DNA of 64,000 bases from the NCBI GenBank assembly GCA_030761205.1, contig JAULJL010000011.1, positions 11,336,501 to 11,400,500 on the forward strand. Reading direction: 5' to 3'. The DNA comes from Fremontodendron californicum (lineage: Eukaryota > Streptophyta > Magnoliopsida > Malvales > Malvaceae). The position numbers and the translations under genes are program-made. The notes under the pieces are model-generated. The model was not told where the DNA came from, did not search any database, and saw nothing but the letters and a program-made list of their open reading frames with translations. Below are positions 16,811-27,619 of the stretch, piece after piece (the stretch's first letter is position 1; each line of letters begins with the position of its first letter).

Positions 16811-17989
16811 GCATATTAAGTTAGGATAGCATTTATTGTCATGCAAACTCATGCTAGGCATCTAGGTTATTTATGCCATGCAATTTCCATATCACTAGAT
16901 TTTAAACCATGCATTTCATGCATTCACTTTGCTGTGTTTTCATGCATTCCATGTCATGCTACATGATTTATGACTTAGGCCAACCAATAGCTCAAAGTCA
17001 TGCTCACTTGAGCATACTTGTGGAAAATTAAAGGGTTATCAAATTGATTATTCTACCTTTGTGATTTTTTTTACTTAGCCAATTCTTGTCCAAGGTTTTT
17101 AAATGTTTTAGCTACTATTTGTAGGTCTTCCAAAAAATCTCCAACATTTTTATTTTGATTTTTAAATGATTTTATCAAAGGCAAAAAAATGTGTTTTGGC
17201 AAAACAGTTTTCCATCCAGTACTTGTACTTTCTCGATTTTTTTTGGGCAGTCATCTTTAATCAGAAAATTAAGAAACTTTTTTCTCGTGTAGTTCTACAT
17301 GTTCTGAATCTCCAATATCTTTTTTAGATGTTTTTGAAATTTTAAAAATAGGTTAAAAAATCGTGTATCAAAACGGGACAGTAGAGGCAAATTTGAATTC
17401 AAAAGAAAAAACAATTGTTGAATTTGGCTAAGGCATTTAGAGGGGGTTGGTTAAAAGCTTTAGCTACTGTCTTAGGATAGTTTATAAGCCTTTTTAAACT
17501 TTAAAAATGATTTTACAAACCTCGGGTTAAGGATGGTCAAGTCCGGGATTTCAAATTTTTAGGAAATTAGAGTCATTTTTAAAGGGTTTGCCTATGTTTT
17601 TAATTTTAATCCAAGATTTTAAAAATTGTTTTCAAACAATAACAAAGTATTTTGGTTTTAGAAAATTTAATTTGACATATTTTCCTAAGGTAGCCGGATA
17701 TCTTTTTAGATATACGGGTTTCTTTATTTAGAGGAAAAAATACATTTTCATGCATTGTATTTTCCATGTTCATGCATTTTATTTAATATGTGATTTTTGC
17801 TATGATATTTTTCTATGGTATTATTATTATTTCGATTCACTTTTTATGATGGTTATTGTTTGTTATATGATTTTTTGAATATTTCATGCTATCCTATACT
17901 TTTTATTTAGTCATTTATTTTTGTCACATTATTTAGCCTATACTATGTTCATGCATTTTTATTTTATTTTCATGCATATTTCATAATAG

Positions 17990-18290
17990 CATTATTTTAT
18001 GTTTCATGTCATTTCATGTCACTTAGATTATATTCCATGTCATTTAGATTATATTATTTAGAATATGCCATGTCATTTAAAATATGCTATATCATTTAAA
18101 TTTGCCATGTCATTTAAATCTTTTCATTTCATATAGAATATATTATGTCACTTAGGACATTTCATTTCACTTATAATATATCATGATACTTAGGATATTT
18201 CATTTCATTTAGAATACGCTATGCCATTTAAATTATGTCATACCATTTAGGTTGCATTGTATTATCTAGACTTTACTATGCCATTTTATT
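17990..18290 (+). repeat. Degenerate CATTTAGAATAT tandem repeats
   Basis: Units of about 20-40 bp such as CATTTAGAATATGCCATGT repeat with variation. The inverted counterpart is at about 47640-48000 (CTAAATGAAATGAAAT units of about 38 bp). Confidence 0.7.
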
Positions 18291-19048
18291 TATGTCACAC
18301 ATATTCATGTTCATTTTCTTAAAATGTTTTGAAAAAAATAATGATTTTCAATAAAAATAAAGATATTCCCGAATTAAAATAATTCATGAGTTCTCTACCG
18401 GGTTTGCTGGAGGGGATATCATCAATTATCATTAATAAAGGAATATCTTTCTTTCAAAAAACGAGAATGATTCGGAAAGTTTTTTTTTTTAAAATAAAAT
18501 TTTTATATTTTGCCGATTTTGTCGGGAAATATAGAAAAATTTTGAATTAATAAATTCTGAATCATTTTCAATCAAAAATGGAATCATTTTTCTTAAAATT
18601 GAGAATTAATTTGAAATACCAAATTTAAAACCGACTTTTTACCGAGACTCGAGATAACACACGATTAATAAGGTACCGTTTTATACGGCCGTTGTGGGGG
18701 TGCTAATCCTTTCCCGCACGTAACCGAGTCCCGAACCTGATTCTTCGATTTTCTCTGGTTTAAAACACATACTTGAAATTGGTTTTAAAAACGTTTTAAT
18801 TAATTTTAAAATGTTTTATAAAACTGGTTTTAATAGGTGGCCGATCACACCTAGCTAAAAAAATTGGTGGAAACTCCATGTCTTTTTCAAGTTCATTTTC
18901 AAAACCTTCATTTTTAAAGAGGAATTAAGTCGACTTTTCTTCGGTTTTCCAATGTCATGCCTAACGAAATAAAGTCTCGCTATGAGACTTGTCAACCATC
19001 CTCAAAGTCACCTTCCCAAGTCCAGAATAATAAGATCATTTTCTGAAA

Positions 19049-19150
19049 TTGCCCACGGCCAACCAGCTCTGTGGGCAAAGAACCACAAACATCTCCTAAT
19101 CCACCTGTCTTTGAATAAGATGCAGCTTTAACAGTAACAAAAACAGTATT
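19049..19150 (-). pseudogene. Starch synthase I fragment (KTGGL motif), captured
   Basis: Residues 85-118 of a minus-strand ORF (19402 to 18992) read NTVFVTVKAASYSKTGGL then GDVCGSLPTELVGRG. This is the N-terminal catalytic start of plant soluble starch synthase I, where the K-x-G-G-L lysine region binds ADP-glucose. Only about 34 residues are recognisable. They are fused in frame downstream of retrotransposon gag and upstream of the CCT8 fragment. Confidence 0.82.
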
Positions 19151-19794
19151 GTAGGTTACTCTGGTTTCTAAAAATTCTTCTTCAATTTCCTCATCTTTGT
19201 CTTTGGGATCAGTAACCACATGTTCTTCAGAGTCATTCTTAATCATAGCATGATAGGTTTTGTCACAAAACCTTTGACAAAGATCACCAACAAATTTTGG
19301 CCAGCTAACTTTAGTTTTCTGGTTTATGTAAACATTAAACCAAACTTTAGCCTTTCCAACCAAATACATAACAACAAACTCTAGTTTTTGATGATCAGTC
19401 ATTGCAAAAATGGTAAAATATTTTTGGAATTTTTTTATCCAACCCTAGAATTTAAACCATCAAAAAAACCAAGTCCACCATGTTTATGGACAAATTTTCC
19501 TTGTTCATCACTTACAGGCACATCAATAGGAATCTTACCTTCTGCTTTAGGTTGTGATATAGGGGTTGTTTCTGCACTATTACTTCCCCTGATTCAAAGC
19601 TTTCCCCGTTTTAGCTAAAATTTCAAGTATTTTGATGATATATCTCTAGTTCTCAGCTAGCTTAGCATCAATGCTTCTTTTCTGCTCTTCCCACCATCTT
19701 GAAACGGTAGTGTCAGCGGCTTTAATGCCTCCAACTGAGTTTGTAAAGCTTGGACCTGCTCCTGGAGTGTATTGAGTGTTGTTCCTTCAGCCAT
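19151..19794 (-). pseudogene. Ty3/gypsy gag remnant
   Basis: The minus strand begins with an ATG at 19794 (MAEGTT...LQEQVQALQTQL), typical of plant gypsy gag, and after frame breaks continues with GWIKKFQKYF, TDHQKLEFVVMYLVGKAKVW and SWPKFVGDLCQRF, the conserved capsid-like gag motif. Internal stops and frameshifts make it non-functional. It lies 42 nt downstream (minus strand) of the primer binding site. Confidence 0.75.
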
Positions 19795-19835
19795 GGCAGT
19801 ATTTTTGTTCTTCCCGGGCTGGGTGGATCTTTAAG

Positions 19836-19848
19836 GCTCTTGATACCA
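19836..19848 (-). other. Primer binding site, initiator-Met tRNA type
   Basis: The minus strand reads TGGTATCAAGAGC, one base longer than the standard TGGTATCAGAGC, two bases after the putative LTR end. Confidence 0.65.
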
Positions 19849-19850
19849 TT

Positions 19851-20230
19851 TGTAATAGAATAGTTGTTTTCAGAAAAGAAATGAGAGACCAGAAAAGAGA
19901 GAAAAGGCCAGAGAAGAGAAAGAGAGATTTTAAAGAAGAAATCGATAACTTTTTCATTCCTATTTTGCTTTTCGTACAGTAGTGTTATATAAAAGCTATT
20001 GTTGAATTCTGTTACAGATATTTCAGCATACAATGATGCATAACCTTCTGTACAGCTGTCCTATTAAACCAATACTATTGTATTACATTTATTGACTAAT
20101 CCTGAGCTGTCAACTCATTGTTCCAACCGTTGCTGCTGACTTGGCTTCTTTCACAGCCATCATTCTGCTCCCTTCTATTTTTATACCAGTAGCAGTAGCT
20201 GAAGCAGAAGCTACTGGTTTCATCACACAA
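19851..20230 (-). repeat. Putative 5' LTR of old chimeric gypsy element
   Basis: The minus strand ends ...CTATTACA just before the PBS and has a TATATAA box near 19986-19992. The outer end near 20230 (TGTGATGAAACC on the minus strand) is a guess because the second LTR lies outside the window. Confidence 0.45.
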
Positions 20231-22595
20231 TTTGGAGAGAATAAGGAAGAAGGATGGAAGAAAATGCTGTCTTAATTAGAGAGAGTAAATGTGTCGGGTT
20301 GTAAATAGAAAAGAAGAGAAAATATTGGCATTGGTTATTTAATTAGGGAGTAGCCGAAAATAAAAGAATGAAAATGTTGAAGTTTAAAGCATATGGGGGT
20401 TTCAGCAAACAAAAAATAAAAGATCAAAAAAAAAAGAAAGGAAAGAAAGAAAGAAAGAAAGTTAAAAGGTTGATGGCTTTAAATTGCTAAGATCATGTTT
20501 GGATATTCAAAAAAAAAAGGGGAATTTTTTGTTTAAGGAATGAGCCAATGAGGATGGCTAAAGAAGGAATTAAGTGGCCAGGTACAAGTTGATTGAATGA
20601 ATGAAAAGCCAGATGAAAGCATGGCCGGCCAGATAAAAAAAAACACCAAGCCGCCAATCTGCTCCTCCAAATTCTCAAATAAGTTTTCTTTATAAATAAA
20701 AATACACATACGAATATTTGTTGTTAAATTATATCTTTTTCGATGTCTCAGGGATTTTTGCGCTTGTTTTTAATTATGGATAATACTTTTATATTCTCGA
20801 AAATGACGAGGAAGGAAGTTGCATAAGTTTGATGAAGCTCAACTTGAAGATGCGCAACATTTTTTGCGCCAGCAATAGCTTATAAAAATATATGTATCCA
20901 TCTTTTCTAGTCCAGACTCTCCCTGTTGGGATCACCTACCCTCACTCAAGGGATGTGCAATGAGATAATTTTGACCAAACCCAAAACACATCAAACCATA
21001 GCCTAAAAAACACCCTCTCATGTTTAATGAATCTTCACCAAGCATAAATTCTCTCTTACTACAATACATAAAGCCGCCAAAGTTCTCACCAGCTAAGCCC
21101 AAATCTTGTAATTTAATATCAAAATTCCAACCATTGGTGGCTAGCATTACACTCTAACACCAGTAAAAATGCTTCACAACAAATTACCGCTAGTAGTAGT
21201 ATCCTATTACAAGCTGATCATGTAGTGTTCTCCCACAGCAAACATCAAAAAGAAAGGGAGTGGCTGGCTCCTCCGATTCCTGATCGCCAGTTATGGTGCT
21301 ACTCCTATCCTGACCAGCGTCAAGGTGACACTAGCTAGTAGCTAATGTGGAGTCAATTCCACCTCAGCCACGTACGTATAGCGCAAGCATTTGGGAAAAT
21401 ACTCGCCACCATTATTGCTCTTGTTTCATTCATTTTGTAATCATCACCCTTCCTTAAAACACTAGCGACAATTAGGCCATTTGCCAGCCAAAGTTTTGGT
21501 GCCAAAGAGACATACTTTTGCATTCAAAAGTTATCAACTTAAAAATCACTAGCGGAAGGCAATTATAGAGTCAAGGTTACTTGTAAAGTCAACCATGAGG
21601 AACCCACCATCAAGATATTCGCTTGAAAATTCATAATTCAATTCTTTCCACTGGAGTGGTGAAATATTCTTGCAATAAAATCTTAAAGTATCCAAGTTTG
21701 AATGTTGGAAGTTACTTTAAAACATTACCGCTAGCAGTTATTTCAAAATATCATTACGGTTGGCGGAAACAAAAATGGAAGCTACTAGTTACTTCAAAGC
21801 ACTACCGTTGGCAAGAATAAAGAAAGACCCTAGCGGCTATTTCAAATTATCATTGGTTATTCAAACAACCTAGGCATTCCTACGAATAAGATAAATCTTT
21901 ATTCTTTTTTATTTTATTTCCTTTAAGTTGTTTCTTCTGTTTTATTTTCTTTAAGCCTTTATTTATTTATTATTATTTTTTTTAAATTACTTCTAGCTTT
22001 TCCCCTCTTTTTAGGCGATACATGATCCAAGCTCACGTCATGGGGGTTCATTAATAGGAGTGTGGTTTGGTTGGTAACGAAACCATTGGCGACGTTTTTG
22101 GTTCTCCCTTTGTGTCTTTGAACATTGCTTGGAGAGTTCATGAATTACCACTAGGATTTATAACTGTAGTGTGGGAAATTAAGTAACCTAACAAGATTCT
22201 CTAAAAACATTATTAGAGAATCTCATTTATTAGCTTCTGCCATGCATTTACTGAAGATATGGAATAGACGGACGATCGTAATAGGATATGTCCAAAGGAT
22301 ATTAGCATTGATGTTGCAGATAGAAGACATTGTCTTACCATCAATGAAAGCTTCAACCATTGGACCATTTCGGATTTATGTCCAGCGCCGACAACATGGA
22401 CAATTTTTTCAAGCCAATGGATAATAGTTCTTCCTTCGCCAACGATTAGACAAAAACATTAGGGCTGGGTAATTCCCTCCATCAAAAACGGCTATAAGTA
22501 GCGCTTCCTTGAAGCATCAACACTTAAAAACCACCGCCTTCATTACTCTATCTCAAAACATTTAAGTTTAGAAAGTTTGGCTGTTTGGGTTTGTA
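20231..22595. other. Intergenic DNA without recognised gene
   Basis: Contains a purine/AAAG-rich stretch (about 20415-20470). A 71-codon minus-strand ORF (20932-21147) has no recognisable family. Degenerate repeats with the motif ACTACCG(C/T)T(A/G)GC lie at about 21540-21850, and a perfect 11-bp inverted repeat (AGATTCTCTAA, 22194-22204, against 22213-22223, 8-nt loop). No supported gene. Confidence 0.4.
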
Positions 22596-22746
22596 TTTGA
22601 TGCACTGACAGTGTATAACTTCATACACTGTCAGTGAATAAGATGATGCCACCTCATTAAAAGGTTTAAAAAATAAATACAAATTATTTTATTTTTAATG
22701 AGTTGTCAATCATCTGGTTCACTGACAGCACTGTCAGTGCATCAAA
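22596..22746. mobile_element. 151-bp MITE with 18-bp perfect terminal inverted repeats
   Basis: TTTGATGCACTGACAGTG at 22596-22613 is the exact reverse complement of 22729-22746. Each end also folds locally: ACTGACAGTGTAT pairs with ATACACTGTCAGT across a 6-nt loop on the left, and CACTGACAG pairs with CTGTCAGTG on the right. No coding sequence. The target duplication is unclear, so the superfamily is unassigned. Confidence 0.75.
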
Positions 22747-25233
22747 ATTAAATCCTTTTTTTATATGTATTTATTTGGTTAGCCATTAATAAAGTCTTCT
22801 TTATTTCTTCATTAAGTGCTTTGTTCTGGATACTAAAAAACAGAGTGTTGTCAAGGTTTAGTTATTTCTTCTTTATAACTAATTGCTCTGTTTTAGATAA
22901 TATTTTTCATGAATTTATTAAATTCTGATTTCACCTCATAACAACCAAAAAAAATAGGCAAAGCATACCAAATCCTTAAATACAATACAAAACCGGTTAA
23001 AAGATCAAAAGTAATAAGCTAATAAACAAAATATACTTATTAAAATAAATAGAGAAATTAACGAATCTATTTACTTTAGAATAAATTATAATTTTTTTGG
23101 ATGATAACACCATGAATTTGTAGACCACAAAAATATATATATAATTTAAATAAACAATGTAAATAGTAAAATATGAATATAAAATAAAATAAAAGAAGAA
23201 GTAACTTTCATAAGAAAATTTTATATAGTAAAAAATGCTAATAAATACAATATTTCACAATTTCAAACTTTTTATAATAGTGATAATATTAAGTCATATA
23301 ATACTTGTTGGATTTAGACTTTTAAGAATGATAAACATTATAAATTACTTAGATAATGATGTAAGAAATAAGTATAAAACTTGTTGGATTGAAACTTCTA
23401 AATTTAATATTAATATAGAAATTTTAATTATTATTTTACTTTATAATGAAAATATATATCCATATCTAGCCTTAATTTTACCATAAAAATAATTAAAAGA
23501 ACTAAAATAATTAAAAGAAAAAATAAACGTGAAGCTAAACCAAAATTGATTACCCTAACCTAATAGTTTGGTGTATATTTGATAAAGTTGAGTAATATAA
23601 AACTTGTGGGATTGAAACTTCTAAGTTTAATATTGATATATAAATTTAATTGTTGTTTTATTTCAATGAAATAGAAACGTGAAACTAAACCAAAGTTGAT
23701 AAAAGTTTAACTTTTAATAATTGGTTTATATTTGATAAAGTTGATTAGTCCTATAATCTAATAGCTACGTTGTTTTTTATAGGGTTTGGTTTATATCTAA
23801 ATATTAAATTAGATAAATATTAATAATTGTAAAAAACTATAAAATATCAAATGACAAATAAAAAATAAAAAATATAATAAACAACAATGTTCATTTTATC
23901 AATTCTAAAAAATGCACATTTATGGCTTTATATGTATTATATATTATAAACTATAAATATTTTATTTTCATCCGCGATTTTTAAAACTTAACATTTGAAT
24001 TCATAACCTTTTAAAAATATTCCAAATTCATCAAGCTATTCGATTTCAATCTCGCATAGACATCCATATGACATAACTTTCAATTCAAAAGTCAATCGAA
24101 TCATGGACCATTGAAGTATCCGAACTCATCTTTGTGACATGGACCATGGATGTTCATGAAACATCTAGGTGACAAATTTAATTAGATTTTACGGTGGTTA
24201 ATAAAATAAATAAATTTGAAATATTTTTAAAAATCATAAATTCAAATTTTGAATTTCAAGAATCACATATAAAATTAAGATATTAAAAATTATGAATATA
24301 TAGCGTAATTTACTCAAAGTTATCTTTTAGCAACATTTTATGTTTTTTTCAACTTGAGTTGCAAAATCTCTTTTTAGCGGCGCTCTGTAGACACTTCAAA
24401 TACTAGCACTTTACAAGATTTGACTGCGCCGTACCATTTTTAGCAGCACTTTTTTATATAGAAAATCAATTAAATAGGTTAAAATCCGAACATCAAACAC
24501 CTTTTAATTTTCAGTGCATAATAAAAACAAGCCATAAAAATAAGTGTAGCAACATATTATAAAATTCATAATTCATGACAACAAAAAACAAAAAGTGTAA
24601 CTAAAGCTCAATCTCCTTACACACTGATCTTTCCCGACAGAATTGAACTGTGTTCCCTTCAAATTATTCATTTTAAATTCTCTCTAGAAAGTTAATACAA
24701 GTATTTTTTTAAAAAAAAATTTGTGAACCTTATGGCCAAAGAGAGATTGTTAATGCACAAACATCTTCCTAAGCAAACAACCCAAAAACAACTTGACTTG
24801 AAATTCTCAACTTGGAAATTTTATATTTGAACTGCTAAAATGTGCAATTAAGTTTATATAATGAGTTTTCACCAATGCAAATTAACTCCAAAGAGCTTCA
24901 ACAAAGTAGTCAAGGATGAATGTAGTAGTTACATACTAAATATTTGTGCTAAATTACAGACGGCATAAATGACACGAAAAATGCATCAAGTGCCGAGATA
25001 AAATATCATTAATATATACTTCAAAAGTTTCAGGACTAACCTCCAATTCCTGGTCCAAATGCTAGATCATAGCCTCCGAAAATCTTCAAAACACTTGCTC
25101 CTCAGTTTTAATTGTTAAGAATCCAGATCCCATCTGCATTTACATGTTCCTCAATTGTTCTTCATAACTTGCACTGATGGTGAGAACTGAGACATAAATA
25201 AGTTCAAATTAGATAATGGGCTTATATTCCGCT
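22747..25233. other. AT-rich intergenic DNA downstream of the MnmG gene
   Basis: About 2.5 kb of AT-rich sequence with partial internal duplications: a block with ATAAAACTTGT(G/T)GGATT, GAAACTTCTAA and TTTAATATT recurs near 23375 and 23595. No supported gene. The part nearest 25233 should hold the 3' UTR of the minus-strand MnmG gene. Confidence 0.4.
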
Positions 25234-26918
25234 CTAATTACTAACTGCCTCCGTTAATGAATCAGACATGTTTTCAGCAGTATCTGCCATGACAGAAGCA
25301 AGCATTTGGTGTCTTCTCTGTTCTTGAGCTTTCCTTCGGTTGGTTTCAAGGATAATCATAAGAGCAGTGATGTCAGCAGGACTAACCCCACCCACTCTGC
25401 TTGCTTGACCAATAGTTTGCGGCCTGACCTGTTAGGATTAAAATCAAATTTCAATTACAATTGACCAAAACCTCATTTGAGGAGAACCAGATTTCATAAA
25501 TTTTTGAACAATTTATCCAGGCAAATTCTCTCTATTGTGACCTTAGTCCATGAGTAAATTAGTATTGAGTGACAACTCAAGTAAATTCCGGTTAAAGGTT
25601 GTGTATTCAACCCAGTCTGGGTAAAACTGGAAAAGAAATATCATTTGTTCTAGTTAGTGTGAAATATTTCAAAGCACACCACACACATAGACAATCACAC
25701 GTTAATCACTTGCCAAGTTACTTTCAACTGGATGACTGCCTAAATATGATCTCCAAAAGGAAAGAATTTCTACTCCTTTTGTAGCATGATTTAAAGTACG
25801 TATCTTTCATGAATTTCATATTCCATATTTTTATGCTAGACCTTGGAGAGTTTTTCGCGTGCCTCAAGAGACAAAGTTGTCATTGCATAGTAATCCAAGT
25901 CCTCCGGAAGTCGTCTATGTTGTTGATGGATCATCTGCAAGCACGAGGGTTGAAAATTTCACAAAGAACCAAACCAGAAATATTAATAAATAATTCCCTC
26001 CCTATATATTGATGTAAAGGAGTGTAGATAATGGCTGATATAAAAAGAGCTATGGTGGCATAGAATGATGTTTCAGGCTGCAACTATAAATTCATACCTG
26101 TTGGAGTTGGTTTTGTTGGCGAATAATGAAGCCCTCATACTTTATATCGATTTCAACACATTCTTTCTCCATTCTTGATAACATTTCATTCCCAAAACCA
26201 TGCTTATCAAGAACTTTATATTCTATGTGTGGTTTCTTAAGAAGACTCTCTAGTGTTGAAGATTCCTTCACAGGTTGACTAGAAAGGTGAGAAACATCAG
26301 CAGCCAAGTCTCCTCCTGGAAGCAACAGAAAATATTGCCCATTTTTGAATTCCAACAAATCACAAAATTCTATTACTGCTTATAATACTATGAAGGATTA
26401 CATCAAGTTGAAGTTCACATTAATGATGAAATTTGATGCAAAGAAGAATTCAGTGATTAAGCATACTAGAAAGATGAGGCCACTGACAACGGCAATGAAA
26501 TTTGCAGCCAAGCCTTCCAATTTATTATTGTTTTGGAACAATATCCATGCACTATGATGGCAACTCTCTTCAATTTGGCTCTGCTTAAATTTTTCTCAAG
26601 GGAACAGAAAGCTCACATACACATAAGATATTAGGACCTTACTCTCTTAGATTTGCATTAATAAGTCCTATCACGCAGATTCGAGAAAAGAAAGGGTCAA
26701 CGATGTGCTGGAAGACTAATAAAATAATAAAAGATTTAAACCCAGGCAAAGTAACACAAAGAATATTGATGATCCATAAATATATAGGATCAATCTTAGC
26801 CTCTCGTATAGTAAGCAATTGAATACCAGAGAAAAACTAACTTCCATGTATAAATCTGGTAAATTGCTGCCATAGAAGTTTTCCCCTTTCCCAACTGCAT
26901 TAGCTATTAGTCTTCTTC

Positions 26919-26966
<48 letters not shown>

Positions 26967-27583
26967 TTCCTTATATAAGATATATAATTTGCAAGCTGCA
27001 GGCTGTCAAGGAGGGGAAAAAAAGAAAGAATACAAACCTGAAATCCTGACAGTTTTCAATCGCTTTTTTTCCTCTGAAATCCTTGCTTGTTTGTCCTGGT
27101 ATATTTTCCAGCGCCTATCATTTATCAACCCAATTTCACGCCCCAGAGGTGTGAGACGACTATCCGCATTATCAAATCGAAGAAGTAATCGATGTTCTGA
27201 ACGGCTAGAAAGGGAAGAAAGGGGGAAAAAGAAGAGACACAAATAGACATGTGATTAATTTGTTTAGTTTGATGCTAAAACCACGTCAATCAAGTCTACC
27301 AGAAGACAGAACAAATGGATGACACAATTGCCTAGCAAATAGAATGTCATAAACAGAAGTCCTTTTAAGAATAGTAATGCCTAGCAAATAGCATATGGAT
27401 AGAATGACATAAAGCCTTTTCCTTCTAGCTTTTTTCCCTATCCAAGATTTGCAAAGCAGTTCTAGATGCAAGGAGCACTCTAGGCGCTAGAACCCTTATA
27501 TTGCCTGAGGCGCAAGATGCAAAAAAAATGCTTGCCTGACTGAAGTAAAGCACAATATGTATATGTGCGCGTTTTTATGTATT

Positions 27584-27619
<36 letters not shown>

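Larger units (their letters stand above)
16241..18994 (+). mobile_element. Giant solo LTR, right part
   Basis: Resumes the LTR interrupted at 4280. It matches the inverted solo LTR at 46897-50000 in the same order (GGCCATTCGGCCATG block, CATGCAT-rich stretch, then TTGGTGG(C/A)(G/A)ACTCCATG near the end). It ends GAGACTTGTCA at 18994, next to ACCATC, the duplicate of 1691-1696. The final few bases differ from the inverted copy by a short deletion. No gene is present. Confidence 0.85.

Noticed and set aside
18864..18877. TTGGTGGAAACTCC near the end of the giant LTR as a primer binding site
   Set aside because: Both LTR copies continue about 120-160 bp further before ending, and the target duplications (ACCATC; TGGGT) lie beyond this point, so it is inside the LTR.
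20932..21147. 71-codon minus-strand ORF as a gene
   Set aside because: No recognisable domain, start context or neighbouring exon; it may be a decayed fragment but is not supportable.
22194..22223. 11-bp perfect inverted repeat as a transcription terminator
   Set aside because: No gene is adjacent, and hairpin terminators of this kind are not a plant nuclear feature.
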